From Arthrobacter sp. NtRootA1 (GTDB taxonomy: Bacteria > Actinomycetota > Actinomycetes > Actinomycetales > Micrococcaceae), in contig NZ_AP024630.1 of NCBI RefSeq assembly GCF_019976975.1, positions 1,178,001 through 1,242,000 on the forward strand: DNA of 64,000 nucleotides, read 5' to 3'. Positions 32,783 through 41,564 of this stretch are shown here, in pieces. A program made the position numbers and the translations under genes. The number at the start of each line of letters is the position of its first letter. Positions within the stretch are counted from its first letter, which is position 1. The notes under the pieces were generated by a model. It searched no databases, was not told the DNA's origin, and was given only the letters and a program-made list of their open reading frames with translations.

Positions 32783-34114
32783 ATGAAACTGCGCGCTGAT
32801 CAAACCGGAAACCGTGGCCTCCCGATGCCCCTTTGGCTACAGGGTGGTTTGGAAGCGGCACAGGCAGCCTTCATTTCAGCCATCGTTGTTATCCTTCCGT
32901 TGGTTGGGGTGTGGGCCACCGACGGATTCCAGAACCGGAACGTAGACTTCCTGGCTCGCCTCGCCGGCCAGGCGTGGCTACTGATCCACGGTGTCCCGCT
33001 GACCTTGGCACAGGTCAACATTGGAACCGCCGGCCAGCCTGGAACCGGTCTTCTTTCGCTGATTCCCCTAGGTTTGACGCTCATTCCGTTCCTGCTTGCC
33101 TGGCGGGCGGGACGACGACTTGCACGCGCCTCCTACACGGACCAGTTGTGGCAGGCGTTCCTGGGCGCCTGCGTTGTATACGCCGCGTTCGGCACAGCTA
33201 CGGGATTCGTGTGCCGCACCCCGGAAGTAGTCATCAACCTGTGGTTCGCCATGACCATCCCTCTGATCTCTTTCGCACTCGGCCTGGTGGTCGGCGCCCG
33301 ACGCGAGGCAGGCTCCTGGAGCAGGCTTATCGGGGTGGACGCCGTCGCATGGATCGCCAAGACCAGCCAGCATTCGCGGTGGGCGGGCTCGTATGTGGGC
33401 TCAGCTTTGAAGGCCGGGTTCGTTGCCACCATGGCGGCAGTTTGCCTCGCCGCAGTGCTGTTGGCCGTGGACATCGTGTGGCACTGGACGGACATCATCG
33501 CTGTATACGAAGGGCTCCAAGCCGGTGCCTTGGGCGGGGCCGTCCTCACCATCGCGCAGCTCGGATTCCTTCCCAACCTCGTGGTCTTTGCTCTGGCCTG
33601 GTCCTCCGGGGCTGGCTTCTCGCTCGGTGTCGGCTCGCATGCAGGGCCGCTGGGCACCGCCGTCGGGCCTTTGCCTGCCGTCCCGGTTTTCGGTGGGCTT
33701 CCGTCGGGACAACTCGACGCCGGGCCGATGGCTCTTGCCCTCCCCGTGGTTGCCGGGATCATGGCAGGCTGGTGGTTCCTCCGTGAAGGCGAAAATCACT
33801 TTGACGAATGGCTCTCCATCAAGATCAAGGCCCGCTGGTTCACAGCCACGGCCTCGACGTTGTTCCTGGGCGCGTTCATTGGAGCTGTCGCCGGGGTCTC
33901 GAGCGGTGCCTTGGCATGGGTCGCGCGTGGTTCAGCCGGTATCGGCCGGCTCACGGAAATCGGACCTCACCCGCTCTGGACGGCAGTCTGGCTGGCCGCC
34001 GAGGTGGGCATCGGCGTCGTGATCGGCTACGCAGTGGGGCCCTGGCTGGAACGCCGCCAGAAGCTGCGCGAGGCGAACCTGGACGAAGTAGCGTTCGACG
34101 ACGAACACGCCTGA
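32783..34114 (+). CDS. DUF6350 (PerM-like) polytopic membrane protein, 443 aa
   Basis: A polytopic protein with about ten to twelve membrane helices, the start LWLQGGLEAAQAAFISAIVVILP and a position directly before purN, matching the DUF6350 family found in Mycobacterium, Streptomyces and Arthrobacter. In mycobacteria the PerM member has been linked to cell division under divalent cation limitation. A basic and acidic C-terminal tail (RRQKLREANLDEVAFDDEHA) faces the cytoplasm. The start at 32783 is the only reasonable one. Conserved linkage with purN-purH supports the call; the molecular function is not known. Confidence 0.82.
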   Translation: MKLRADQTGNRGLPMPLWLQGGLEAAQAAFISAIVVILPLVGVWATDGFQNRNVDFLARLAGQAWLLIHGVPLTLAQVNIGTAGQPGTGLLSLIPLGLTLIPFLLAWRAGRRLARASYTDQLWQAFLGACVVYAAFGTATGFVCRTPEVVINLWFAMTIPLISFALGLVVGARREAGSWSRLIGVDAVAWIAKTSQHSRWAGSYVGSALKAGFVATMAAVCLAAVLLAVDIVWHWTDIIAVYEGLQAGALGGAVLTIAQLGFLPNLVVFALAWSSGAGFSLGVGSHAGPLGTAVGPLPAVPVFGGLPSGQLDAGPMALALPVVAGIMAGWWFLREGENHFDEWLSIKIKARWFTATASTLFLGAFIGAVAGVSSGALAWVARGSAGIGRLTEIGPHPLWTAVWLAAEVGIGVVIGYAVGPWLERRQKLREANLDEVAFDDEHA

Positions 34115-34152
34115 GCCTGGGCGGCTCGGCTTTTCGTTAGGCTGTGCTCGCT

Positions 34153-34575
34153 TTAGCGGACCGGGCCCGGCATGGAGTCTTCAAGCTGCGTGAGGCACTG
34201 TGTCTTGGCCGATTCCGTCAGGGCGGAGCGAGCGCAGTCCTGATACGTGGTGACTTGTTTGAAGAAGAGCACCGACGTCAGAATCAGCAGACACATGACC
34301 GCCGAGACCACGAGTCCGGAAATGGTGCCAAGCAACACCAACCGGGGATGCTTGTACTTCACCGACCGGACCAGGACCACAATCCCCAACACCAAACCAG
34401 CAACGGTCAGGATGGCGCTCAACCACACGTAGTTCACGTTCAGGGAGAACACGAAAAACGATCCCAAGGCCGACAAAAGGAAAGCGCGGAACAGGATCTG
34501 TGTCACGCCGAATGCGGACTTTTCCGCGGCAGTGCGGGGTTGCTGGCTCGGCCGGGGACCGACGTCGGGATTCAT
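34153..34575 (-). CDS. Small membrane protein, 140 aa
   Basis: After a Pro/Arg-rich cytoplasmic N-terminus (MNPDVGPRPSQQPRTAAEKS) come about three membrane helices (ILFRAFLLSALGSFFVFSL, then VWLSAILTVAGLVLGIVVLV and LVLLGTISGLVVSAVMCLLIL) and a C-terminal extracytoplasmic segment with two cysteines (YQDCARSALTESAKTQC) that may form a disulfide. The layout resembles DUF4190-type small actinobacterial proteins. It is divergent from purN with only 38 bp between starts, so promoters must overlap. The start at 34575 is preferred over 34602. Function unknown. Confidence 0.7.
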   Translation of the reverse strand: MNPDVGPRPSQQPRTAAEKSAFGVTQILFRAFLLSALGSFFVFSLNVNYVWLSAILTVAGLVLGIVVLVRSVKYKHPRLVLLGTISGLVVSAVMCLLILTSVLFFKQVTTYQDCARSALTESAKTQCLTQLEDSMPGPVR

Positions 34576-34613
34576 GTTTTCCAGCCTACGCGAGCCGCCC
34601 ATAAGCTAGTGCA

Positions 34614-35186
34614 ATGCGCATTGTTGTCCTCGTGTCCGGTACTGGTTCCAATCTTCAGGCTGTCATCGACGCCGTGAAGTCGGGTGAACTGGACGTCGAG
34701 ATCGCTGCCGTGGGTGCCGACAGGCCCGATACGTACGGTGTGGAGCGCTCCGACGAGGCCGGCATTGAGACCTTCGTGGTGAACTTCAACTCGTTCGAAA
34801 CCCGCGACGAATGGGATGCCGCCCTCCGCGACAAGGTGCTCTCCTATAACCCGGATGTGGTGGTGTCTTCGGGCTTCATGCGGATCGTCAGCGCCGACTT
34901 CATCGAGGCCTTCAATGGCAAGTACGTCAACACCCACCCGGCGCTGCTTCCGTCCTTCCCGGGAGCCCACGGTGTCCGCGATGCCATGGCCTACGGCGTG
35001 AAGGTCACGGGCTGCACGGTTCATTGGGCAGACGCCGGCGTGGACACGGGCCCCATCATTGCGCAGGAAGCCGTGTCCGTTCTCCCGGACGACTCCGAGG
35101 AAACCCTTCACGAGCGCATCAAGGTAGTGGAGCGCCGCCTGCTGGTCCAGACCCTCGCAGACCTTGCGGCCTCCCTTCCCAACTAG
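34614..35186 (+). CDS. purN: Phosphoribosylglycinamide formyltransferase, 190 aa
   Basis: Transfers a formyl group from 10-formyl-tetrahydrofolate to GAR in purine synthesis. The GAR-binding loop SGTGSNLQ is at the N-terminus; the catalytic region NTHPALLPSFPG contains the conserved Asn and His, and VTGCTVHWADAGVDTGPII contains the conserved Asp. Length is normal. Its stop codon lies within a copy of the palindromic repeat family (35178-35237), which follows immediately. purH lies 4.6 kb away, separated here by an inserted AbiEi-like gene and the MurNAc operon. Confidence 0.97.
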   Translation: MRIVVLVSGTGSNLQAVIDAVKSGELDVEIAAVGADRPDTYGVERSDEAGIETFVVNFNSFETRDEWDAALRDKVLSYNPDVVVSSGFMRIVSADFIEAFNGKYVNTHPALLPSFPGAHGVRDAMAYGVKVTGCTVHWADAGVDTGPIIAQEAVSVLPDDSEETLHERIKVVERRLLVQTLADLAASLPN

Positions 35187-35237
35187 GTCGCATTTAAGCG
35201 CGTTTTGAGCCCTCTAAACGCGCAGTGCTGCTACTTA
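35178..35237 (+). repeat. Palindromic repeat, copy 1
   Basis: Begins CCCAACTAGGTCGCA (35178-35192), contains the inner arms GCGCGTTT (35198-35205) and AAACGCGC (35216-35223) around TGAGCCCTCT, and ends GTGCTGCTACTTAG. The purN stop codon (TAG, 35184-35186) is part of the conserved left box. It could act as the purN terminator. Confidence 0.75.
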
Positions 35238-35306
35238 GATTCCGTCCGACGGGCTCTGCCTGTGGATAACGCAGCACGCCCCTAAGGAAGTTTGTCAGCA
35301 TGGGGC

Positions 35307-36242
35307 ATGAAGACTCCGCGACCCCTTCCCGAATCACTCGCTTCGTTGCCTTTCACCTGGCAGGAAGCCGTTGCAGCCGGAGTGTCCCGACGGCGGCTGA
35401 GTCACCGAAGCCTGGTCTCTCCGAGCCGGGCGATTCGGGTGCCTCAGTCGGATGCTCCGCGCGCCCTTGCTGAAACCGTTCGCCCGGTTACCCGTGTTAC
35501 GCCGTTCTCGGCCGCGTCCCACGCGACCGCCTTTTTGCTGTGGGGGTTTCCGGGGTTCTTGCCAGGCAGCGATGACCCAAGAATCCACATCGCGCGCCCT
35601 CACACCATGGCAATTCCTCGTCGCCGAGGCGTAATTGGCCATCGGGGCCAGTTCTTTGAAGACGAAATCACCACGCTCAACGGCCTGTACATCACCAGCA
35701 GAGCCCGCACATGGTTGGACTGCACGCGGAAGATGGACATCGACGAGATCACTGTGGTGGCGGATCACTTGCTGCGTATACCGCGTTCCGAATTCGAGGG
35801 CCGCCGGGCGCCTTACTGCACGGTGGATGACCTGGAAGAAATGTTGGATCGCCACTGGGGAATACCAGGGATTCGCAAAGCCCGTCTTGCACTGGAACAG
35901 GCGCGCGTCGGCGCCGACTCAGCCCCCGAAACGCGACTTCGGCTAGCACTGGACCGGGCGGGGCTCCCGACTGCGGAAATCAACGTGCCCACGGAGTTGA
36001 GTCCCGGCGTCGTGCGTCAATCGGATGTGACCTATCGTGAGTGGCGGGTGGCGGTGGAATACGAAGGGGAGGGCCATTCGGAGGCCGATCAGATTGTGAG
36101 GGACATTGCCCGCGAGGAAGATTTCAGCCGCGCTGGATGGATACTTATCCGGATCTCTAAGCGTCACATGTCCCCGGGGGCGACTACCGCGGTGGCCAAG
36201 GTGAGGCGGGCGCTCGAGCAGCGCGGTTGGTCACCCAAGTAG
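35307..36242 (+). CDS. AbiEi-like / DUF559 endonuclease-domain protein, 311 aa
   Basis: The N-terminal part looks like the winged-helix AbiEi antitoxin region (LPFTWQEAVAAGVSRRRL, then a AVPRRRGVIGH-type strand), while the C-terminal part (QSDVTYREWRVAVEYEGEGH, then a D-x-x-RE-x-x-F-x-x-AGW pattern) matches the DUF559 Vsr-like PD-(D/E)xK fold. Such fused proteins are frequent in actinobacteria. No AbiEii toxin lies next to it, so it is not a complete AbiE system. The ATG at 35307 is preferred. The gene sits between two inverted copies of the palindromic repeat, and its stop codon is inside the right one, suggesting arrival as a cassette. Confidence 0.72.
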   Translation: MKTPRPLPESLASLPFTWQEAVAAGVSRRRLSHRSLVSPSRAIRVPQSDAPRALAETVRPVTRVTPFSAASHATAFLLWGFPGFLPGSDDPRIHIARPHTMAIPRRRGVIGHRGQFFEDEITTLNGLYITSRARTWLDCTRKMDIDEITVVADHLLRIPRSEFEGRRAPYCTVDDLEEMLDRHWGIPGIRKARLALEQARVGADSAPETRLRLALDRAGLPTAEINVPTELSPGVVRQSDVTYREWRVAVEYEGEGHSEADQIVRDIAREEDFSRAGWILIRISKRHMSPGATTAVAKVRRALEQRGWSPK

Positions 36243-36299
36243 GTCGCAGTTGTGCGCGTTTAGGGGGCTCAAAACGCGCTTAAGTGCGACCTAGTTGGG
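36234..36299 (-). repeat. Palindromic repeat, copy 2 (inverted to copy 1)
   Basis: Left box CCCAAGTAGGTCGCAG (36234-36249), inner arms GCGCGTTT (36254-36261) and AAACGCGC (36272-36279) around AGGGGGCTCA, right box TGCGACCTAGTTGGG (36285-36299). Read on the minus strand its first 45 bases match copy 1 at all but two positions. The AbiEi-like gene's stop codon lies inside it. Confidence 0.75.
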
Positions 36300-36312
36300 A
36301 AAGGAGGGGCAC

Positions 36313-37665
36313 TTACTCGAGGATGCGCTGCTTCGTCTCGGGGGCGAAGAACGCCATCCACAGAACCGAGAGCAGGACCAGCCCGCCGGCCATCGCAAAG
36401 GACTGAGCCAAACCGAATTCGGGCCAAAAGAACGATGCGAACACCAAAGGCCCGAAGCCTGCGCCAATGCGGGAGAACGTCGATGCCCAGCCGAAGCCCG
36501 AGCCACGAAGCTCAGTGGGATACAGCTCGGACACATAGGCGTAGAGGACCGGGATGGCCACTTGGACCACGAAGCCAAACACCAACAGCCAGAACACGGC
36601 GGCTTGCGGCACGTCCACTACAAACGCGACGATCACCAACGTCAGCGCGGAAAGCGGACCGGTGACGGCGAGGATCCACTTACGGCCCACCCGCTCCACC
36701 AGCAGCGCGGCGGCTACCACGCCCAAAAGCCCGACGGCAGCCATCCCGGCTGTGGTGACGAAGGCTTTGTACTCCTCGAAGCCGGCGCCAATGAGGATCC
36801 GGGGCATCCATGTCAGGGACAGGTAGTAGACCAACAGGATGCTGAAGAACAGGGCCCAAGCCGCAGTGGTGATTTTCCAATTGAACGTCCAGATCCTCCG
36901 CAGCTGTTCCCACGCGCTGCCGGGGGAGAGCCTGGGGGCGGCTTGAGGTTCCGGCAGGCTGTAGGCCCGGGGTGAGGCGCCCGTTGCCTCCACCAAACCA
37001 TCAATCACCGCCGCTGCCTCAGCCCGGCGGCCGGACCGAATCAGGAACAACGGAGACTCCGGAACACTGCGCCGTACCCAGAAAACGAGGAGTGCAGGCA
37101 GCACCATAATCAGCATCGTGAGCCGCCAGTCGCCGAAGGCAGCAACAAGTCCCGCCGAGATGAACCCGCAAAGCGCCGCACCCACGGGCCACCAGCCATC
37201 CATCGCAGTGAGAACTCTGCCCCGCTGCTTGCGCGGCGTGAACTCACCCACCAGCGCGTAGTCCACCGGGATGCAGCCGCCCAGACCGAACCCGGCCATG
37301 AAGCGGAAGATGCAGAACCATACGATGTCCGGGGCGAAGGCGCCGAGCACGGTGAAGATGCTGAAGATCAGGAGGGTTGCCGTGAACGCCTTCTTGCGCC
37401 CGATCGTGTCGGCGATGGTTCCCCACGCGAACGCGCCTACGGCCATGCCGATCAGGTTGGCCGTGCCGATCCACCCAGCGTCAGCCGGCTGAAGGGACCA
37501 ATGCTTGGACAGCAACGGAATGAGGATGCCGTTGAGCGTCACGTCCCACGCATCGAACATGAACCCCAGGCCACCGATCACGAAGATCCTGCCTTGGACC
37601 TTCCACCGCCACGGCAGTTCCTGCACAACTTGTTCGCCGCTGGGCACGGCTGTGTATGTATTCAT
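36313..37665 (-). CDS. MFS transporter, 450 aa
   Basis: A twelve-helix major facilitator. GFMFDAWDVTLNGILIPLL in helix 1 and the loop 2-3 motif GTIADTIGRKKAF are standard, as is the central RRSVPESPLFLI segment and the C-terminal YVSELYPTELRGSG sugar/acid-porter signature. It belongs to the metabolite:proton symporter branch (AAHS/MHS or sugar porter). AGGAGG is four bases before the ATG. It is the third gene after a sugar kinase and murQ, with a 73 bp gap that contains a tandem 22 bp repeat, so it probably imports MurNAc or a related amino sugar. That substrate is inference. Confidence 0.85.
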   Translation of the reverse strand: MNTYTAVPSGEQVVQELPWRWKVQGRIFVIGGLGFMFDAWDVTLNGILIPLLSKHWSLQPADAGWIGTANLIGMAVGAFAWGTIADTIGRKKAFTATLLIFSIFTVLGAFAPDIVWFCIFRFMAGFGLGGCIPVDYALVGEFTPRKQRGRVLTAMDGWWPVGAALCGFISAGLVAAFGDWRLTMLIMVLPALLVFWVRRSVPESPLFLIRSGRRAEAAAVIDGLVEATGASPRAYSLPEPQAAPRLSPGSAWEQLRRIWTFNWKITTAAWALFFSILLVYYLSLTWMPRILIGAGFEEYKAFVTTAGMAAVGLLGVVAAALLVERVGRKWILAVTGPLSALTLVIVAFVVDVPQAAVFWLLVFGFVVQVAIPVLYAYVSELYPTELRGSGFGWASTFSRIGAGFGPLVFASFFWPEFGLAQSFAMAGGLVLLSVLWMAFFAPETKQRILE

Positions 37666-37687
37666 CTCCCCTCCTGCATGCAACTTT

Positions 37688-37731
37688 ATGCGCTCGGGCG
37701 AACACCGCCATGCGCTCAGGCCAACACAGCC
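37688..37731 (-). repeat. Tandem 22 bp direct repeat before the MFS gene
   Basis: Two head-to-tail 22 bp units starting ATGCGCTC (37688 and 37710) match at 19 of 22 positions. The period equals two helical turns. It fills the gap between murQ and the transporter gene, so it may be an operator for a secondary promoter. Confidence 0.6.
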
Positions 37732-37738
37732 GTTCGGG

Positions 37739-38689
37739 TTACTTCTGGTTTTCGATCGCCCTCCGCAGGAAACCGCCGGCGTCTTCCAGAGCTCTCTTGG
37801 CCTGAGCTGGTTCGATGCCGGTCAGCAGCACCAGGATGGCCGCTTTTACCGAGCCGTTGACCGAGTCCAATGCGGCTGCGGCTTGATGCGCGTCCACCCC
37901 GGTCGCGTGCTGAACTGTCCTTTGCGAGCGGGCCAGGAGTTTTTCGTTGGTCGCTCGCAGGTCAACCATCAGGTTTCCGTACGTCTTACCGAGCTTCACC
38001 ATCACCAGCGTGCTGATCATGTTGAGGACGAGTTTCTGGGCAGTTCCCGAATTCAGTCGCGTGGAGCCCGCGATGAACTCCGGACCCACAACAACCTCGA
38101 TGGCCACATCCGCGAGATGGCTGACCGCCGAGCCCTTATTACACGCCAGCGACGCCGTGAACGCGCCCTTCTTTCGGGCCTCTTCCAACGCGCCAATCAC
38201 GTAAGGCGTTCGACCGGACGCAGTAATACCCACGACGGCGTCCGCTTCCGTCACGTTAATATCGTGCAGGTCGCGCGCGCCTGCGGTCGCGTTATCCTCG
38301 GCGTACTCCACCGGCTTCTGGATCGCTTGGACGCCACCTGCGATGAGTCCGACGACGAGTCCCGGCGGGGTGCCGAACGTCGGTGGGCACTCGCTCGCGT
38401 CCAGAACCCCCAGGCGCCCGGCCGTTCCAGCCCCCACATAAAGAAGGCGACCCCCGCGCTGGAGTCGCTCCGCAACGGCGTCGACCGTTTGCACAATCGC
38501 AGGGCTCGCCGCCTCAACTGCAGCGTGTACTCCTGCAGTGTGGGCAAGCATGGCCGCGACGAGTTCCTCCGTGCCCATGATGTCCAGCTCGCTCAGGTTC
38601 TCGGCCGCAGCTTCGGTCTCCAGCCCGGCGAGTTCCGTGCGCAGACCCGCGAGCCTGTCCGCGTCAGTCTGTCCAGTTTGTTCCGTCAC
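37739..38689 (-). CDS. murQ: N-acetylmuramic acid 6-phosphate etherase, 316 aa
   Basis: Cleaves the lactyl ether of MurNAc-6-phosphate to give GlcNAc-6-phosphate. The SIS domain contains GGRLLYVGAGTAGRLGVLD, the active-site Glu in SECPPTFGTP, and AGSTRLNSGTAQK, which are diagnostic for MurQ/GckR family etherases. The GTG start at 38689 (VTEQTGQ) overlaps the upstream kinase gene by 26 bp; a longer frame to 38881 is read-through of that overlap. With the kinase this forms a complete step from MurNAc to GlcNAc-6-P, part of peptidoglycan recycling. Confidence 0.95.
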   Translation of the reverse strand: MTEQTGQTDADRLAGLRTELAGLETEAAAENLSELDIMGTEELVAAMLAHTAGVHAAVEAASPAIVQTVDAVAERLQRGGRLLYVGAGTAGRLGVLDASECPPTFGTPPGLVVGLIAGGVQAIQKPVEYAEDNATAGARDLHDINVTEADAVVGITASGRTPYVIGALEEARKKGAFTASLACNKGSAVSHLADVAIEVVVGPEFIAGSTRLNSGTAQKLVLNMISTLVMVKLGKTYGNLMVDLRATNEKLLARSQRTVQHATGVDAHQAAAALDSVNGSVKAAILVLLTGIEPAQAKRALEDAGGFLRRAIENQK

Positions 38690-39611
38690 GGTGGATGTAC
38701 CTTTCCTGGATGAGCCCGCGGCGCGTCGCAGCGAGAGCAGCACCGTCCAAGCCATCGCCCAGCGGGGCCACCACCTCAATCCCAGCCGAAGCGAGGGACT
38801 TGCGCAATAGCTCCGCGAAGAACCCGGAGCTGACCACTCCGCCGAGCAACGCCACACGGCGTGAGCTGGCCTCGTCACCACTGGACGCGAGCTTCACGGT
38901 ATGGGTCAGGATGCGGCAGGCCTCGTCCACAATGACATTGGCGACGGCGTCACCCGCCTCCGCTGCGTGCAGAACCAGCGGCGCGAACCGGGCCATTGCC
39001 CTGTACGGGTTTTCGACGGACGCAAGCCAGCCCGGGAGCTTTTCCGGGGAGTCGACTAGAGCCCCTGCCGCAGCCGAAAGCGAGGTGGCCGGGCCGCCGT
39101 CGTGCGCTTCCAAAACGGCCTGGAGCCCCCGCTGACCGATCCACCGGCCGCTGCCACGATCCCCAAGATAAGGTCCCCAGCCGTCGGCGCGATGAAGGAT
39201 TCCGGCTTCGTCGAACCGGAAGGCAACTGCGCCTGTGCCCACGATCAGTGTGGTGCCCGGTGCGCCTTGGAGGGCTCCGAGTTGGGCTGCCGTGGCGTCC
39301 GAGAGGACAGCTGCCGGGACGCCGAAGCGTTGCGACAACATGATGGCGAGTTCACGGGACTTCTCGGCAGAAGCTTCGACGCCGGCCACAGCTGCGCCGA
39401 TCCCCGTCAACGTGCTCACAGGCAGGCCGGGCGGGAGCATCGAGACCGTCTCAAGGAGGAGCTCGAAAGCGATGGCGGGCCCGTTGTCGGTGTGCACTCC
39501 GGGAAACCCGTGCTGGTCCGCTGCGCCCAGTAACTCCGTGCCCCTGCGCAGTTCCACCCGGCAACGGCTCTTCCCTACATCGGCGGCGAGAACGACATCG
39601 GTGGCTTCCAT
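38664..39611 (-). CDS. BadF/BadG-type sugar kinase, probable MurNAc kinase, 315 aa
   Basis: An ASKHA-fold kinase of the BadF/BadG/BcrA/BcrD family that includes N-acetylglucosamine and MurNAc kinases. The phosphate-binding loop is [11 protein letters not shown] (residues 9-19), a second ATP motif is [14 protein letters not shown], and [10 protein letters not shown] is the family signature for hexosamine kinases. It heads an operon with murQ (26 bp overlap) and a MFS transporter. The context makes MurNAc 6-kinase (MurK) the best guess; N-acetylglucosamine is the alternative. It is divergent from purH. Confidence 0.85.
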   Translation of the reverse strand: MEATDVVLAADVGKSRCRVELRRGTELLGAADQHGFPGVHTDNGPAIAFELLLETVSMLPPGLPVSTLTGIGAAVAGVEASAEKSRELAIMLSQRFGVPAAVLSDATAAQLGALQGAPGTTLIVGTGAVAFRFDEAGILHRADGWGPYLGDRGSGRWIGQRGLQAVLEAHDGGPATSLSAAAGALVDSPEKLPGWLASVENPYRAMARFAPLVLHAAEAGDAVANVIVDEACRILTHTVKLASSGDEASSRRVALLGGVVSSGFFAELLRKSLASAGIEVVAPLGDGLDGAALAATRRGLIQERYIHRDGTNWTD

Positions 39612-39788
39612 GGCTCAACCCTATGTTGTGGGGCCTGGTGTGCGTGGGAATCCCGGGGGATGAGGTGCAGAGCAGGCCTGACAACGGAGGAGCAACCAGG
39701 ACGCAAAACCAGTCCGCCAACGAAACACGATAAACTGCCCATATCCCACCACCCCGCGACATCTACGCGAACTAAGACGGAGACTTTT

Positions 39789-41459
39789 GTGAGCTTGACG
39801 CAGCTTGACCGTGTTCCCATCCGCCGTGCACTGATCTCGGTTTACGACAAGACGGGACTGGAGGAGCTCGCGAAAGGCCTGCACGCAGCCGGCGTCGCTA
39901 TCGTTTCCACCGGCTCCACCGCCAAGAAGATCGCCGCCGCAGGCATCCCGGTCAAGGAAGTCGAAGAAGTCACCGGCTCCCCGGAAATGCTGGACGGCCG
40001 CGTTAAGACCCTGCACCCGCGCGTACATGGCGGCATCCTGGCCGATCGCCGCGTCCCCGCGCACATGGAAACCCTTGCCGGTATGGAGATCGAAACCTTC
40101 GACCTCGTCGTGGTGAACCTGTACCCGTTCGTCGAGACCGTGAAGTCCGGCGCAGCACAGGACGATGTGGTTGAGCAGATCGACATCGGAGGCCCCGCCA
40201 TGGTGCGTTCGGCTGCGAAGAACCACGCCGCCGTCGCCATTGTTACGGACCCTAACTTCTATGGCGCAGTGGTTGCCGCTGCACAGGAAGGCGGGTTCGA
40301 CCTCAACACGCGCCGCCGCCTGGCCGCCAAGGCCTTCGCGCACACGGCGAGCTATGACAACGCTGTTGCCACCTGGACCGCCAGCCAGTTCCTGGACGAA
40401 GACGGCGACGGCGTCATCGACTGGCCCGCGTACGCCGGACTTTCCTTGGAGCGTTCCGAGGTTCTCCGCTACGGCGAAAACCCGCACCAGCAGGCCGCGC
40501 TTTACGTTGACAAGGCTGCCCCGGCTGGCATCGCCCAGGCTGACCAGCTGCACGGCAAGGCCATGAGCTACAACAACTTCGTCGACGCCGATGCCGCCCT
40601 TCGTGCTGCGTTCGACTTCGCCGAGCCCGCCGTCGCAATCATCAAGCACGCCAACCCGTGTGGCGTCGCTGTTGGTTCCGCCGACTCTGCAGATCCCATC
40701 GCCGATGCCCACGCCAAGGCCCACGCGTGCGATCCCGTCTCCGCTTTCGGTGGCGTCATCGCCGCGAACCGCACCGTCACTGCAGGCATGGCCCGCACGG
40801 TTGCGGACATCTTCACCGAGGTTGTTATCGCCCCGGACTTCGAGCCCGAAGCTGTGGAGATCCTCTCCAAGAAGAAGAACATCCGCCTCCTCGCCCTGCC
40901 TGAGGGCTATGGCCGCTACCCCTCCGAGATGCGCCAGGTTTCCGGTGGCGTCCTGGTCCAGATGAGCGACAAAGTGGACGCCGACGGCGATAACCCCACC
41001 AACTGGACCCTCGCCGCCGGTGAAGCTGCCGACCAGAAGACTCTCGCGGACCTCGCCTTCGCCTGGACGGCTTGCCGTGCCGCAAAGTCCAACGCCATCC
41101 TGCTCGCAGATCACGGCGCCGCAGTGGGCATCGGCATGGGCCAGGTCAACCGCCTGGATTCCTGCCGCCTTGCCGTCGAGCGCGCCAACACGCTGGGCGT
41201 GCAGGTGGAGTCCGACGTCGAAGGTGCCGGCGGCGCTTCGAACGCCGACGCGACCAACGCACCAGAGCGCGCCCGCGGTGCCGTTGCAGCCTCGGATGCG
41301 TTCTTCCCGTTCGCTGATGGCCTGCAGATCCTGATAGACGCTGGCGTGCGCGCTGTCGTCCAGCCGGGCGGTTCCGTCCGCGACGAGGAAGTCATCGCTG
41401 CAGCCAACGCTGCCGGCATCACGATGTACTTCACCGGAGCCCGCCACTTCTTCCACTAG
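39789..41459 (+). CDS. purH: Bifunctional AICAR transformylase / IMP cyclohydrolase, 556 aa
   Basis: Carries out the last two steps of IMP synthesis. The N-terminal MGS-type cyclohydrolase domain ([32 protein letters not shown], then [12 protein letters not shown]) precedes the transformylase domain with [11 protein letters not shown] (catalytic Lys/His) and the C-terminal [12 protein letters not shown]. The GTG start at 39789 has GGAGA six bases upstream; the longer frame to 39660 lacks homology. Length is slightly above the usual 520-530 residues because of actinobacterial insertions. A bidirectional terminator-like hairpin follows. Confidence 0.97.
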   Translation: MSLTQLDRVPIRRALISVYDKTGLEELAKGLHAAGVAIVSTGSTAKKIAAAGIPVKEVEEVTGSPEMLDGRVKTLHPRVHGGILADRRVPAHMETLAGMEIETFDLVVVNLYPFVETVKSGAAQDDVVEQIDIGGPAMVRSAAKNHAAVAIVTDPNFYGAVVAAAQEGGFDLNTRRRLAAKAFAHTASYDNAVATWTASQFLDEDGDGVIDWPAYAGLSLERSEVLRYGENPHQQAALYVDKAAPAGIAQADQLHGKAMSYNNFVDADAALRAAFDFAEPAVAIIKHANPCGVAVGSADSADPIADAHAKAHACDPVSAFGGVIAANRTVTAGMARTVADIFTEVVIAPDFEPEAVEILSKKKNIRLLALPEGYGRYPSEMRQVSGGVLVQMSDKVDADGDNPTNWTLAAGEAADQKTLADLAFAWTACRAAKSNAILLADHGAAVGIGMGQVNRLDSCRLAVERANTLGVQVESDVEGAGGASNADATNAPERARGAVAASDAFFPFADGLQILIDAGVRAVVQPGGSVRDEEVIAAANAAGITMYFTGARHFFH

Positions 41460-41496
41460 AAGGGTCCGGCCACAAAGGCAAAAGTAGTACAACGCA

Positions 41497-41530
41497 ACGG
41501 CGGCCGCCCCGGGATGGGGACGGCCGCCGT
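41497..41530. terminator. Shared terminator hairpin, purH and serine protease
   Basis: ACGGCGGCCG (41497-41506) pairs perfectly with CGGCCGCCGT (41521-41530), and the inside forms a further CCCC/GGGG pairing. It sits between convergent genes, so it can serve both. There is no long T-run. Confidence 0.7.
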
Positions 41531-41564
41531 CGTAGTTAAACCGGGGCGTGAAGAAGCAGAACCG

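Noticed and set aside
35307..36242. Complete AbiE toxin-antitoxin system
   Set aside because: Only an AbiEi-like protein with an endonuclease-like C-terminus is present; there is no AbiEii nucleotidyltransferase beside it.
39621..41492. Long open frame (623 codons) antisense to purH
   Set aside because: Purely a consequence of codon bias in purH; low-complexity Val/Gly/Asp-rich product with no domain.
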